From assembly GCF_000525875.1 (NCBI RefSeq), contig NZ_AODF01000020.1:29938-93937 (forward strand): 64,000 nucleotides of DNA, read 5' to 3'. The DNA is from Listeria floridensis FSL S10-1187 (GTDB lineage Bacteria > Bacillota > Bacilli > Lactobacillales > Listeriaceae). The position numbers and the translations under genes were made by a program. Shown here piece after piece: positions 44,850-54,572 of the stretch (positions are counted from its first letter, which is position 1; every line of letters begins with the position of its first letter). The notes under the pieces are model-generated. The model searched no databases and was not told the DNA's origin. It worked only from the letters and a program-made list of their open reading frames with translations.

Positions 44850-45413
44850 TTAAATTTTTCCTACTAGATCAAGGCTAGGTGTAAGAGTTTCTTCTCCTTC
44901 TTTCCATTTAGCAGGACAAACTTCGCCTGGATGTTTACGTACATATTGAGCCGCTTTCACTTTATCAATCAACGTACTAGCATCTCGTCCAATTCCATCT
45001 GCATTGATTTCAACCGTTTGAACAATACCATCTGGATCAATGATGAATGTACCGCGATTTGATAAGCCTGCTTCTTCATCAAGACAATCAAAGCTTTGTG
45101 AGATTTTATGTGAAGGATCTCCGATCATGATGTAGTTAATTTTGCTGATGACATCTGAGGAATCATGCCAAGCTTTATGTGTGAAGTGCGTATCAGTTGA
45201 AACTGAATAGACTTCTACACCAAGTGATTGAAGTGTTTCATATTGATCTTGTAAATCCCCCAGTTCAGTTGGGCATACGAAAGAAAAATCTGCCGGATAG
45301 AAACAAACGACACTCCACTTTCCTTTTAAATCTTCAGAAGTTACATCAATAAACTCACCCTTATGAAATGCTTTTGCTGAGAATTCTTCAATTTCTTTTC
45401 CAATTAATGACAT
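44850..45413 (-). CDS. ahpC: Alkyl hydroperoxide reductase AhpC (peroxiredoxin)
   Basis: 187 residues of a typical 2-Cys peroxiredoxin: peroxidatic Cys in [17 protein letters not shown] and resolving Cys in [10 protein letters not shown]. It reduces hydrogen peroxide and organic peroxides using AhpF. SD AAAGGAGG precedes ATG 45413. Many Listeria sensu stricto strains lack ahpCF as far as I recall, so its presence may be a clade marker; this should be checked. Confidence 0.97.
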   Translation of the reverse strand: MSLIGKEIEEFSAKAFHKGEFIDVTSEDLKGKWSVVCFYPADFSFVCPTELGDLQDQYETLQSLGVEVYSVSTDTHFTHKAWHDSSDVISKINYIMIGDPSHKISQSFDCLDEEAGLSNRGTFIIDPDGIVQTVEINADGIGRDASTLIDKVKAAQYVRKHPGEVCPAKWKEGEETLTPSLDLVGKI

Positions 45414-45468
45414 TTAAATTCCTCCTTTAAGTAATAGTTTTTGCAAGGTAAATCCGCTTACACCTATA

Positions 45469-45497
45469 ATTATCAACAATTTTTCATTTAAAGTCAA
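45469..45497 (-). promoter_or_regulatory. ahpCF promoter
   Basis: On the minus strand TTGACT (45492-45497), 17 bases, GATAAT (45469-45474). Confidence 0.75.
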
Positions 45498-45521
45498 CCG
45501 TTAATTGAAATATTTATCAAA

Positions 45522-45536
45522 TTATAATAATTATCA
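45522..45536. promoter_or_regulatory. PerR box upstream of ahpCF
   Basis: TTATAATAATTATCA matches the PerR consensus TTATAATNATTATAA in all but one position. It lies 24 bases upstream of the ahpC -35. Peroxide-sensing repression by PerR is expected. Confidence 0.75.
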
Positions 45537-45557
45537 AGTGAACAGAATTACAAAAAA

Positions 45558-45582
45558 ACAAGCTCACGAAATCGAGCTTGTT
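45558..45582 (-). terminator. Terminator of the DedA gene
   Basis: AACAAGCTC and GAGCTTGTT pair, with a T-run on the minus strand, ten bases after the stop. Confidence 0.9.
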
Positions 45583-45591
45583 TCACTTTAT

Positions 45592-46254
45592 TTATTCAGC
45601 TTCTTTTTTACCAAATTTCACACGTAAGAATGAAACAAACATCGGGATGACGGATACAACAATGATACCAATTACGACAATTGAAAAATTATCTTTTACA
45701 ATCGGGATATTGCCGAAGAAATAGCCGCCGAGTGTACAAAGCAGAACCCAGACTGTTGCTCCAATAATGTTATAGTTTAAAAAGTAGCGATAGTTCATCC
45801 GGCTTGCCCCCGCTACAAATGGCGCAAAGGTGCGGATAAATGGCATGAATCGAGCAATGAAAATTGTTTTCCCGCCATGCTTATTAAAGAAGGCCTCGGC
45901 TTTCTCCATTTTCTCACGATTAATGATCTTACCAAACCAACTGTCTTCAGGAATACTCATCCCAATTTTTTTGCCGATGTGATAGTTAACAGTGTCTCCA
46001 AGAACAGCCGCCGCCCATAAAACAATAATCAGCGGAAAGATACTTAGAATCGAGCCGTCTAAAACAGCAAGTGCACCTGCAGCAAACAGCAACGAGTCTC
46101 CTGGAAGAAACGGAAATACCACTAGTCCCGTTTCGACAAAAATAATGACAAATAAAATAATATATGTCCAAATTCCAAACGTATTTATAATCTCAACTAA
46201 ATGTTGGTCAATATTCAAAATAAAATCAATCAACCAAGAAATAAATTCCACCAA
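45592..46254 (-). CDS. DedA-family membrane protein
   Basis: 220 residues with about five hydrophobic segments. DedA/VTT signatures are present: FPFLPGDSLLFAAGALA, and FIARFMPFIRTFAPFVAGAS with the conserved Arg residues. Family members are thought to move phospholipids or undecaprenyl phosphate across the membrane. TTG at 46254 has GGAAGTG upstream. It is monocistronic. Confidence 0.9.
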   Translation of the reverse strand: MVEFISWLIDFILNIDQHLVEIINTFGIWTYIILFVIIFVETGLVVFPFLPGDSLLFAAGALAVLDGSILSIFPLIIVLWAAAVLGDTVNYHIGKKIGMSIPEDSWFGKIINREKMEKAEAFFNKHGGKTIFIARFMPFIRTFAPFVAGASRMNYRYFLNYNIIGATVWVLLCTLGGYFFGNIPIVKDNFSIVVIGIIVVSVIPMFVSFLRVKFGKKEAE

Positions 46255-46480
46255 GCATTCACTTCCTTTCGAGTACTTTGTTCATTTTAACACAGCTTTA
46301 TTCAAAAATTATCATTCTCGAGTTTGATTTAACAAAACTTTAATAAATTCTAGAAAAAACGCCCCTTTATATATAATCCATCGAAAAATTTCACAGAACT
46401 GTCAATAAATTGCCACATCCAACACTGCTAAATCGTGTTATGATAGATTTAACAAGATTTCACTGTAAATCCATTCGAAG
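46255..46480. other. Intergenic stretch, no gene seen
   Basis: AT-rich leader of the DedA gene and spacer to the next terminator. No SD-preceded ORF and no clear operator are visible. Confidence 0.4.
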
Positions 46481-46518
46481 AAAAATGACGTCTTACAGGC
46501 ACAAGACGTCATTTTTTT
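46481..46518. terminator. Terminator downstream of the beta-helix/Ig protein gene
   Basis: AAAAATGACGTCTT and AAGACGTCATTTTTTT form a 14-bp stem. It is about 110 bases beyond the stop of the 46628-50341 gene and symmetrical for both strands. Confidence 0.88.
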
Positions 46519-46627
46519 GTGTTTTTATTTATATTCAAAATGGAAGCTCTCTCTTTAAATAGATATTCCATACTGAAAATAGTTTTGATTTTAGTCACTT
46601 TGTTTCTATCTATTATATTTAAAATGC

Positions 46628-49600
46628 TTACTGCTCATCTAGACCATTTGTTATCGTAAGCGGAATGGTTGTCCAAGCCTTAATTCCACTATCATAGCCG
46701 ATAATTTCTACCCTATCTTGAAGACTAGTTATTGCATCATCTACCTGCTCGAAAGTAAAGGTTTGTGGATGTGGAACTATTACTCCTTGAGGTAAATTAT
46801 CTACGATTTTCAAATTTTTATTAATACTTTTTTTGACATGATCTGTTTTAGTAATTTGGTTGTTTTTCAAATCTAATACCACAGCTTGTGCTATTTTTCC
46901 ATTTACCATAAAATGAACTCTAGTGATTGATGTCCCCATACTACCTTTAATTAAATTATCCGAACCTAGTTTGAAACTTTCTTTATCAAAAGATAATGAA
47001 GTATCTCGTTGTGCTACAGTTAGTGGAACGCGAACGCTTCGGCGTTCTGAAGCATTTACTGCTACTGCAAGATGGTCCTTGCTCACTAATTCTACAACAT
47101 CTGATTCAGAGGTAATCAATGTATTAAGGGAATGGTTAGCTTGACTAAAGATAAATGGTAATGCTTCTCCATACGCTTGGACATCTGCTCCTTCTAATAT
47201 ACGTGTAATAGGACCATACTCTCTTCCATTAATTCTCAACCAAACGAAACGAGCTTTTGTACCTGCTAAACCATTAATAGTATCGTCTGTTCCCACTCGA
47301 TATACACCACTGTAGTCAATAGAATAGCCATCACTTAGTGGTAAAACAAGCCTATTTTTCAGCTTGTCACCTGCATAGCCACAAACCTCAACCAAATCTT
47401 CAATTGCTGTAATTTTATTATAATCAAAAGTGAATTGATTTGAATCTGCAGGAATTTCGCTTTCTAATATCCCATTAACGTATATTTTAATAGTCGTCAA
47501 ATCTTTTCCAGGCATACCCTTTAAACTTCCCATGCCAACAGCATATTTATCATCATATAAGGTTGTTATTGTAATTTGATAATCAAGCACAGGAACCTCA
47601 ATCGATATTAACTCATTATATTGATCATCTAATGTCCAAATCACTAGTTCGGTTTCACTATTAATTTTACTCATATATGGCATCATATTTAGACTAGTTT
47701 CATTTATAGGAATGGGACTATATGTCAAAATATCATTTCCATTTTTGATCTCTAATTTTATATGTGTCAATTCATGCCCTTTATTATTTACGACCAACTC
47801 CGATTGTCCAATCTCATAAGGACCCACATCAAGCTCATAATTTGGTTTGACTAACATTTCTTTACGAGACACAACAACTCCATTTGCATTTCTAGAATAA
47901 ACTTCATAAAGCTCTCCATAAGCCGCTGGATGATCTTGATTCAATTTAAAGTGATAAGCTCCTGTAGCTGAATCTAGAGTTGCTCTAATTTGAGATTGAT
48001 ACACCCCATTTTTCCATAGAAATAATTGCGTCACCTTTTCTGGATCATAGGTGCCAGTCACAAATTTATCATTTGAATAAATAGGATGAATAGTTGTTAC
48101 AGCACGTTTAAGTGGACGAGCTTCAATAATATTTCCATAGTAATCTAGTGCACAGAGTCTGATGTTTTCTTCAGTTTGTTCCGGTAAATCTTTTAGTTCG
48201 AAATAATCATTTTCATCAACAGAAACACCTAATTTCGATACCAATAAATCAGGACGAATCAATTGAAGCGTTTCGTTATCTTCCTCAAGAATCATTTTAT
48301 ATAAACCAACTTTTGAAACACGTGAAGCTGAGCTCGTTTTTACTTGAAGTGTATTTCCAATTTCATAGTCAATAGTGACATCTCCAATAAATAATGTCGC
48401 TTTTGGATTTTTAATTTGGGTTCCAAAAACTTCTTGAAAGTCGCCAATTTCTGAAGGATCAGCGGTCGAAATATATTTATTTTGTGTATACACGAAAGTA
48501 TCTACTACTTTACCCTCTTCATCAGTAGTATCTTCTGGACTTCCAACTACTCCAAACCGCGGATAACTCCATCTACTAAAGGTATCACAAGCAGGTGGAT
48601 TGAAAGAAAAAGTATTATTGTGAAAAATAACTTCTTCAACTTTATGACCACTACGGGAAACTTCGTTTGTGAGTACCTTGTCATTACCCAAACGCAGTGT
48701 TGTTGCGCGAGTATTGATATAATAGGTTGCAGTTTGCTGTGCTTCTCCAGATGCTTGATATCCTTCTTTAGAATTAATTCTTCCAAACAAAGTAAAACTA
48801 TTATTAATGAATTCAACTCCAATTTGAGTAGCATAAGGACTCGCAACACTACGCATAGGAATCTCTCCCCATTTATTCGGAAACTCCAAGTCATCATATA
48901 GATCTTTTTTCACAGCTATCAAACGAATAGGGAACTGAGCTTCTCCTTCGATAATCATCTCATTATTTTTCAAAATGACATCTGAAGTGAATCCAGTTAC
49001 TTGTTTTCTACCAATTGTTTCCTTCTCTTCATCAGTTAAGTCATTAAATAATCGGCCATCATTAGCCAATTCACTTGAAACCGTACGAGTTGCTGCAAAT
49101 AGAAAACCATAAGTTTCACAGCTTCGAATTAAAGCTTTATTATTTTCTAAGCGAACTTTTCGTGCTCCGCTTAAGCGATAAGGTTGGTAAAGCGCATGTG
49201 GACCTTTCATAATTAACCTATATTTTTCTTGCATTTCTGCACTTAATTGACCTCCGGCAGCTTGCGCAGCATCAAACTTTGCTTGCAAAATATTTCTTAG
49301 AATTTCATTACATGGATTGGGCTCTGGATCTGTACTTCTATCTGCATGTGTATTTAAAATTTGATTATTTTCATCCCTCGTTACTTTTCCTTTAATGTGA
49401 ACATTATTATCCATCCATGTTAAATCAAAATTATGTGGACCATAACTATCAATTGCTGCGTCAAACATGGGATTATTATCTACTTGAAGCAAATGGTATA
49501 CTCCATATCGTTGCATCCAATTAGTGACAGTATTTCCAACTACATACACTCGTACATTTCCCCGGTAAAGTTGAATTCCTGAACGACCCACGTTATCAAT

Positions 49601-50341
49601 TGTATTAGATAAAATATCTACATTTTCACAATACTCAAGACCAATACCATTTAGATACCCCGTATTTCGAATATTACATCTTTCAATTCTTAAAAAATTA
49701 ATACCTCCGCATTCAATACCATTTTTACCAACATTTTTACCATCTAAATCAAGATCAGAAAAATGAATATTTCTTCCAGTAACATATGCACCATATCCAG
49801 GTGTAGAATTTTCTGCTAAATTAATCAGTGATGATGAAGATTCCATAACTGTTTTATGATCTAGATTGATAAAAAGTGAAACATTACCAATTCTTTGGAT
49901 TTCTGACTCTGTTTCAGCAGTAATAAAAGTTAACTTCACAGATTTAATTGTTACGTTATTCAACATCTTTTCTTCTTCAGATAAGATTGCTTGTTCATCT
50001 GCAGAATATTTGATAGGTTCAAAACCAGCAGCTTGATTCGCGTCACCGGCGCCATAATTACCACTTCCAACCGCTCGACCAAAATGAAAAACTGCCTTAG
50101 GATGCTTTCTACTGACTGTTTCATCATCAGTTTGAATAATTAAGTTAGAAATAAGATTAATGGGTCCTGCAAAATAATAATCTTTTGCATCAAGTGCAAT
50201 CACAAGAGTTTTTGAAGGATATTGAATTCTCGCATTTTTGAGTGTGTTATTCCAAATATTTACATTTTCAATTGCATGGGCTTCATTATAGAAACCATCA
50301 GCATTGAATTGCAGATTCATTTCTATTCTTTCAGTAATCAT
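46628..50341 (-). CDS. Very large right-handed beta-helix protein with C-terminal Ig-type modules, no visible signal peptide
   Basis: About 1237 residues. Residues 20-650 are rich in parallel beta-helix rungs (INFLRIERCNIRNTGYLNG, NVDILSNTIDNVGRSGIQL, VRVYVVGNTVTNW), as in pectate-lyase-like and phage tailspike folds. The last 570 residues hold about six divergent modules related to the DYSL-type modules of the 12814-16791 protein (SLKGMPGKDLTTIKIYVNGI, INGLAGTKARFVWLRING). The N-terminus is hydrophilic (MITERIEMNLQFNADGF), with no signal peptide, no LPXTG and no membrane segment. Upstream in-frame stops exclude a missed signal unless an indel hides it. GAGGT precedes the ATG pair at 50347/50341. 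Substrate and location are unknown; polysaccharide binding or cleavage is a guess. Confidence 0.75.
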   Translation of the reverse strand: MITERIEMNLQFNADGFYNEAHAIENVNIWNNTLKNARIQYPSKTLVIALDAKDYYFAGPINLISNLIIQTDDETVSRKHPKAVFHFGRAVGSGNYGAGDANQAAGFEPIKYSADEQAILSEEEKMLNNVTIKSVKLTFITAETESEIQRIGNVSLFINLDHKTVMESSSSLINLAENSTPGYGAYVTGRNIHFSDLDLDGKNVGKNGIECGGINFLRIERCNIRNTGYLNGIGLEYCENVDILSNTIDNVGRSGIQLYRGNVRVYVVGNTVTNWMQRYGVYHLLQVDNNPMFDAAIDSYGPHNFDLTWMDNNVHIKGKVTRDENNQILNTHADRSTDPEPNPCNEILRNILQAKFDAAQAAGGQLSAEMQEKYRLIMKGPHALYQPYRLSGARKVRLENNKALIRSCETYGFLFAATRTVSSELANDGRLFNDLTDEEKETIGRKQVTGFTSDVILKNNEMIIEGEAQFPIRLIAVKKDLYDDLEFPNKWGEIPMRSVASPYATQIGVEFINNSFTLFGRINSKEGYQASGEAQQTATYYINTRATTLRLGNDKVLTNEVSRSGHKVEEVIFHNNTFSFNPPACDTFSRWSYPRFGVVGSPEDTTDEEGKVVDTFVYTQNKYISTADPSEIGDFQEVFGTQIKNPKATLFIGDVTIDYEIGNTLQVKTSSASRVSKVGLYKMILEEDNETLQLIRPDLLVSKLGVSVDENDYFELKDLPEQTEENIRLCALDYYGNIIEARPLKRAVTTIHPIYSNDKFVTGTYDPEKVTQLFLWKNGVYQSQIRATLDSATGAYHFKLNQDHPAAYGELYEVYSRNANGVVVSRKEMLVKPNYELDVGPYEIGQSELVVNNKGHELTHIKLEIKNGNDILTYSPIPINETSLNMMPYMSKINSETELVIWTLDDQYNELISIEVPVLDYQITITTLYDDKYAVGMGSLKGMPGKDLTTIKIYVNGILESEIPADSNQFTFDYNKITAIEDLVEVCGYAGDKLKNRLVLPLSDGYSIDYSGVYRVGTDDTINGLAGTKARFVWLRINGREYGPITRILEGADVQAYGEALPFIFSQANHSLNTLITSESDVVELVSKDHLAVAVNASERRSVRVPLTVAQRDTSLSFDKESFKLGSDNLIKGSMGTSITRVHFMVNGKIAQAVVLDLKNNQITKTDHVKKSINKNLKIVDNLPQGVIVPHPQTFTFEQVDDAITSLQDRVEIIGYDSGIKAWTTIPLTITNGLDEQ

Positions 50342-50400
50342 TTTCATACCTCGTTTTTTTAAATTCTCTTCTCAAAGGCCTTATATAAAAGAGTAACCTA

Positions 50401-50429
50401 AATATACGAGAAATTTCTTTTCCTAACAA
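50401..50429 (-). promoter_or_regulatory. Candidate promoter of the beta-helix protein gene
   Basis: On the minus strand TTGTTA (50424-50429), 17 bases, TATATT (50401-50406), about 55 bases before the start. Confidence 0.45.
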
Positions 50430-50483
50430 ATTTAGTATCTAATTTCTGATAACAACAAATATCAACCGCTAATCAAAAGTCGC

Positions 50484-51080
50484 CTACTTATCTACTACCG
50501 CAACAAACAAATCCGCATCTTGATTCATAAAAACTTTTTCACCATGATAAAAGGTTTGGATTGTTGTCGAATGAAATCCTGTCTCTAAAAATAACGCTTT
50601 GAGTTTTTCAAGATCAAATCCGTTATGCACTTTTGGATGGCTTACCTTTGGATTCTCCTCAAAATCAACAACAATCAGCCTTCCTCCAACGTTTAAAGCG
50701 TCATACAATCGTTTTAAAATCTTTTTTGTGTCAGGAATATGCAGCAGGACAAGTGACACGATAATGATGTCCGCTTGCAAATTTGCGGGGCTTTCCATAA
50801 AATCTGCCAAAAGCGATTGTGTATTCGATATTCCGGCAGCCGCTATTTTTTTATCTAAAACGGCCACCATGTTTGGTGAAGAATCTGCTAAAATTGTCTT
50901 ATTTGCCAAACCTGCCAATTCTAAACCGACAAGACCCGTACCACTCCCGTAATCAAGCAATATTTTATCTTTCGAACCTGTTAATTCTTGTTTGATTCGC
51001 TCCGCAATAACACTTGCAAGCTGCTTTCGTTCTGCGGTATCGTAACGATCTGCCATCTTCTCAAAAACATTATCCGTCAT
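50484..51080 (-). CDS. Class I SAM-dependent methyltransferase
   Basis: 198 residues. SAM motif I is ILLDYGSGTGLVGLELA, the acidic residue of motif II is in KTILADSSPNMV, and motif IV-like DIIIVSLVLLHI follows. The YrrT/UbiE-like fold suggests a small-molecule substrate, not identifiable here. ATG at 51080 follows GAAGGAG; an in-frame extension to 51167 has no SD. It is monocistronic. Confidence 0.83.
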   Translation of the reverse strand: MTDNVFEKMADRYDTAERKQLASVIAERIKQELTGSKDKILLDYGSGTGLVGLELAGLANKTILADSSPNMVAVLDKKIAAAGISNTQSLLADFMESPANLQADIIIVSLVLLHIPDTKKILKRLYDALNVGGRLIVVDFEENPKVSHPKVHNGFDLEKLKALFLETGFHSTTIQTFYHGEKVFMNQDADLFVAVVDK

Positions 51081-51161
51081 TTTTCTATACACTCCTTCTA
51101 TAAACAAACTCACATTTCCATCATAGCGCCTTCTTTGCACTTTTCCCCGTAAAACAAAAAA

Positions 51162-51193
51162 CTGCAATCAAAGCGTTAAAACCTTGATTGCAG
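51162..51193 (-). terminator. Terminator of the small membrane protein gene
   Basis: CTGCAATCAA (51162-51171) and TTGATTGCAG (51184-51193) form a 10-bp stem with TTTTTT on the minus strand. Confidence 0.88.
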
Positions 51194-51210
51194 CTATTCA
51201 TTATCAATTT

Positions 51211-51546
51211 TTATTCGCCTAAAGCGGCTTCTTCTTGGTTAATTAATGCAATAAGTCCACCAAGTGATAATAGCATAATCGGGATTAAGAACATCATTGA
51301 CACTGACATTGTCCCGCCGACTGCCGCAGCAATCATCATTACGCCTCCCATGCGCGGTTTGTGAGAAACAACAAACGAACCAACCAGTCCAAGAACAGAA
51401 AGAATTAGTGTGCCAGCTGTTAGCAGATAAAAGAAGAACGATTCTTCTTCTAATGCTTGTGAAATACCAGGGATAGCAAGTATCATCAAACTGAAAGCGA
51501 TGCCAAGCGCTGACCCCAAGAAGCCAAGTAATCCTTCTAATTTCAT
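51211..51546 (-). CDS. Four-helix small membrane protein (DUF4064-like)
   Basis: 111 residues with four hydrophobic segments (FLGSALGIAFSLMILAI, FFFYLLTAGTLILSVLGLVG, GVMMIAAAVGGTMSVSMMF, IPIMLLSLGGLIALI), resembling DUF4064-type proteins of Firmicutes. No function is known. SD AAGGAGAG precedes ATG 51546. Confidence 0.75.
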   Translation of the reverse strand: MKLEGLLGFLGSALGIAFSLMILAIPGISQALEEESFFFYLLTAGTLILSVLGLVGSFVVSHKPRMGGVMMIAAAVGGTMSVSMMFLIPIMLLSLGGLIALINQEEAALGE

Positions 51547-51625
51547 AAATAACTCTCCTTTTTTATGTGCTTTTCTTCTATGTTAACACCTTGTCGGAGA
51601 GAAAACAATAAAACGGTTGCATTTT

Positions 51626-52372
51626 TCACATAGATTGTTTCACGTGAAACTCATCTTTAATACCTTCTGCTGCGGCTTCGTCCAAAACAACCGTTAAACT
51701 TGGATGCATACGTAGAATAGATGAGGGATGATCATTCGTTACTGGATCAAACAATGCCTTTCTAATTGTCTCTGCTTTTTTTGGCCCCGATGCGAATAGA
51801 ATAATTCTTTTACTTTGCATGACACTTTTTGGTCCCATTGTGACATAGAATTCTGGAGCCCTATCCGGATCTCCACCAACTTCTGCCGCAAGTGTTTCTG
51901 CCATTCCTGGGACAGCATCTCGGTGAACGCAAGTTGTTCCGTCTTCAAATTTGGTTGTACCCGGCAGATTTCCGCAATAATGTCCATCTTCTCCAATTCC
52001 TAGCAGAATAGCATCCAGACCGCCATCAGCAGCAATGCGTTCATCTTGATGCCGATAGTTAGTTTCATCCAAAACATGGATATTTTCTGAGCGGATTTCT
52101 GCGGGCATAAAATACAAGTCGTTTAAAGCGGACATGGTGACACCGAAACCAGTCGTTCCTTTTATTGGGATTTCATCAAAGTTATAGTAATGAACATTCT
52201 CAAAATAAGGCCTTCCTTTTACTGCATTTACCAAATATTGATACATTTTAACTGGTGTACTACCAGCTGTAATGGCTAAATTGACGCGGCTATTACGAAA
52301 CATTTCGCCAAGCAACAAGTTAGCTACTGTACGGCTCATCAATTCGTAATCTCGTTCCACAATTATTTTCAT
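51626..52372 (-). CDS. Glucosamine-6-phosphate deaminase / 6-phosphogluconolactonase family protein
   Basis: 248 residues of the NagB/RpiA/DevB-like fold. ITAGSTPVKMYQYL binds the sugar phosphate, VHYYNFDEIP is the active-site region and ILLGIGEDGHYCGNLPG carries the catalytic Asp/His area. NagB proper usually has LGIGxDGHIAFNEP; GNLPG here points to a divergent subgroup (YieK-like). It lies 146 bases downstream of the beta-glucoside PTS gene in the same direction, so a role in using PTS-imported amino or aryl sugars is possible. GGAGGAA precedes ATG 52372. Confidence 0.75.
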   Translation of the reverse strand: MKIIVERDYELMSRTVANLLLGEMFRNSRVNLAITAGSTPVKMYQYLVNAVKGRPYFENVHYYNFDEIPIKGTTGFGVTMSALNDLYFMPAEIRSENIHVLDETNYRHQDERIAADGGLDAILLGIGEDGHYCGNLPGTTKFEDGTTCVHRDAVPGMAETLAAEVGGDPDRAPEFYVTMGPKSVMQSKRIILFASGPKKAETIRKALFDPVTNDHPSSILRMHPSLTVVLDEAAAEGIKDEFHVKQSM

Positions 52373-52518
52373 TCTGAAGGTTCCTCCTGTTCGGTTGGGT
52401 TTTACTTAACATTTAAAGTTTTTTACTTCTGCCGTGACGGCTTCTTAGATTTTTAAATACCAGACTTTTACCTCTTCAAACTAGTAGGGATGGGAACGAA
52501 TTTATGAAGCAACTCCTT

Positions 52519-54423
52519 CTAGATAACCAAGGTAATCAGCCGATCGCCCACTTTGACGGTTTGATCGTCCACTACGAGGATATCCAAGTATTTGTCTGAA
52601 TTTGTTAGGATGACCGGGGTCGTCACATCATATCCTTCGGCTGTTATTTTTTCCAAATCAAATTCTACTAAAAGTTCGCCCGCTTCAACGCGTTCGCCTT
52701 GCTTTACATGGGTCGTGAAATATTTTCCTTCAAGTTGTACCGTGTTCAGCCCAATGTGTATCAACACTTCTGCGCCTTCATCTGTTTTAATTCCAATAGC
52801 ATGACCCGTTGGAAATACTGTGGCCGCCACACCGCTCGCCGGCGCAAAAACTTTGCCGTTATGCGGTTTAATCGCTGTCCCTTTGCCAAGTGCCCCCGAT
52901 GAAAAAGCTTCATCTGCCACTTCTGCTAGCGTGATCACTTCACCTTCTAGCGGACTTGTCAGGATTTCTCGTTCAATTAATGTTTCCGTTTCGCGGCCGC
53001 TCGCTTCGGTTTCTGCTTTCGCATTGGCAGGATCTTTAAACCCAAAAATAAATGTGAGAATGGCACCGATTGCGAAGGATACTGCGATTGCAATAATTAC
53101 GATTAGAATTGTCGAACCAATTGGAGAACCTGGTTTGAAAAAGTTGGGGATTCCGAAGATTCCAAGTCCACCCATAATATATGATTTTACATTGGCGAAA
53201 CCGATGATCGCTCCACCTACTGCACCACCGATACAGCTCATAATAAATGGTTTTTTAAGCGGTAAGGTAACTCCATAAATAGCCGGTTCTGTGACGCCGA
53301 AGATGCCTGAAATGAAGGCTGGAATGCTCAGTGATTTGAGTTTTTCGTTTTTCGATTTAATCATAACTGCTAGAACTGCACCAATTTGAGCAAAAGAGGC
53401 ACCGAATGTCATCGCAAGAATAGGATCAAAATGCATTTGTGCCAAATTGTTCATGGCGATTGGGATGAGACCCCAATGAAGGCCAAAGATGACAAAGACT
53501 TGCCAGAAGCCGCCTAGTAAAAGACCCGCGACAATTGGACTCAAATTGTATAACCAAATCGTGGCCGCGCCAAGTAATTGTCCTGCCCATGTTGCCACGG
53601 GACCGATTACAAGAAAAGTCAACGGCACAACAATTAGAAGTATAAAAAAGGGGACTAAAAACGTCTTAACGACATCCGGAATAATTTGTTTCATCCATTT
53701 TTCAACTTTTGAACTGAACCATGTTGCAATCAAAATGGGGATAACGGAGGACGAATAGCTCATCAAAATCACTGGAATGCCAAGGAAGGTCACATGAATC
53801 GGCGAAGCAATCACTGTTCCTTCAAACAATGTGTAAAGTGGCTTTCCTGCCATGATGCCCGCAAGTGTCGGATAAACCATCGCGGCTCCAATTGCCATCC
53901 CAATAAAGATATTTGAACCGAATTTTTTGCTGGCCGTATAGCCAAGAAAAATTGGGAAGAAGTAAAATAAACTATCTCCAATTGCATAAAGTAGCTGATA
54001 TGTACCAGATTTGTCGCTCAGCCAGCCGAATGCAAGGAACATTGCTGCAAAACCTTTGATCATCCCGGTTGCAGCTAAAACACCAAGAACAGGTGTAAAT
54101 ACGCCTGAAATAAAGTCAATGAAACGATTGAAAATGTTACCTTCCGATTTCGTTTCACCAGCACCTTCCGGATTAATTCCCGCTACTTCAACAAATGTAC
54201 TGTAGACGTCAGGAACATTATTTCCGATTACAACTTGATATTGCCCGCCACTTTGAATAACTGAAACGACACCATCTAAAGCTTTAATTTTGTCAGTATT
54301 GGCAATTTTCTCATCTTTAAGTTTAAAGCGAAGCCGAGTAACACAGTGAAAAACGCTGTTGATGTTATCGACACCCCCGACATTTTCGAGGATATCCTTT
54401 GCTAATTGTTCGTATTTCTCCAT
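52519..54423 (-). CDS. bglP: Beta-glucoside PTS enzyme IIBCA
   Basis: 634 residues. The EIIB domain with phospho-Cys in VFHCVTRLRF is N-terminal, the ten-helix EIIC domain spans about 100-460 (GITEPAIYGVTLP type motif present as FGVTEPAIYGVTLPLK), and the EIIA domain with phospho-His in EVLIHIGLNTVQLEG ends the protein. It imports and phosphorylates aryl-beta-glucosides. GGAAGG precedes ATG 54423. Its leader has a LicT-type RAT/terminator and a cre/promoter, so it is induced by substrate and repressed by CcpA. The cognate antiterminator gene is not in the window. Confidence 0.92.
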   Translation of the reverse strand: MEKYEQLAKDILENVGGVDNINSVFHCVTRLRFKLKDEKIANTDKIKALDGVVSVIQSGGQYQVVIGNNVPDVYSTFVEVAGINPEGAGETKSEGNIFNRFIDFISGVFTPVLGVLAATGMIKGFAAMFLAFGWLSDKSGTYQLLYAIGDSLFYFFPIFLGYTASKKFGSNIFIGMAIGAAMVYPTLAGIMAGKPLYTLFEGTVIASPIHVTFLGIPVILMSYSSSVIPILIATWFSSKVEKWMKQIIPDVVKTFLVPFFILLIVVPLTFLVIGPVATWAGQLLGAATIWLYNLSPIVAGLLLGGFWQVFVIFGLHWGLIPIAMNNLAQMHFDPILAMTFGASFAQIGAVLAVMIKSKNEKLKSLSIPAFISGIFGVTEPAIYGVTLPLKKPFIMSCIGGAVGGAIIGFANVKSYIMGGLGIFGIPNFFKPGSPIGSTILIVIIAIAVSFAIGAILTFIFGFKDPANAKAETEASGRETETLIEREILTSPLEGEVITLAEVADEAFSSGALGKGTAIKPHNGKVFAPASGVAATVFPTGHAIGIKTDEGAEVLIHIGLNTVQLEGKYFTTHVKQGERVEAGELLVEFDLEKITAEGYDVTTPVILTNSDKYLDILVVDDQTVKVGDRLITLVI

Positions 54424-54459
54424 TTTCCAAACCTTCCTTTCTTAAATTTGGGCAAAAGA

Positions 54460-54536
54460 AAAACCTAAACTCATTTGAGGAAATAAATTGTGCTTTTAAA
54501 AAAACACATTTTTCCTAACAAATCAGTTTAGGTTTT
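54460..54536 (-). terminator. Leader terminator of bglP, antiterminated by RAT
   Basis: On the minus strand AAAACCTAAACT pairs with AGTTTAGGTTTT across about 50 bases and is followed by a T-rich tract, all before the bglP SD. Its 5' arm overlaps the RAT (AAAACC), so the two structures exclude each other. Confidence 0.85.
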
Positions 54537-54558
54537 GCCCAAAAAATGGTAACAATCC
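54531..54558 (-). promoter_or_regulatory. Ribonucleic antiterminator (RAT) of LicT/BglG type
   Basis: On the minus strand the element starts GGATTGTTACCA and ends GGGCAAAACC, 28 bases in all, fitting the RAT consensus of the LicT/BglG/SacY group. Binding of the phosphorylated-PTS-controlled antiterminator would prevent the terminator and allow bglP expression. Confidence 0.88.
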
Positions 54559-54572
54559 TTTTTAATGTTTTT

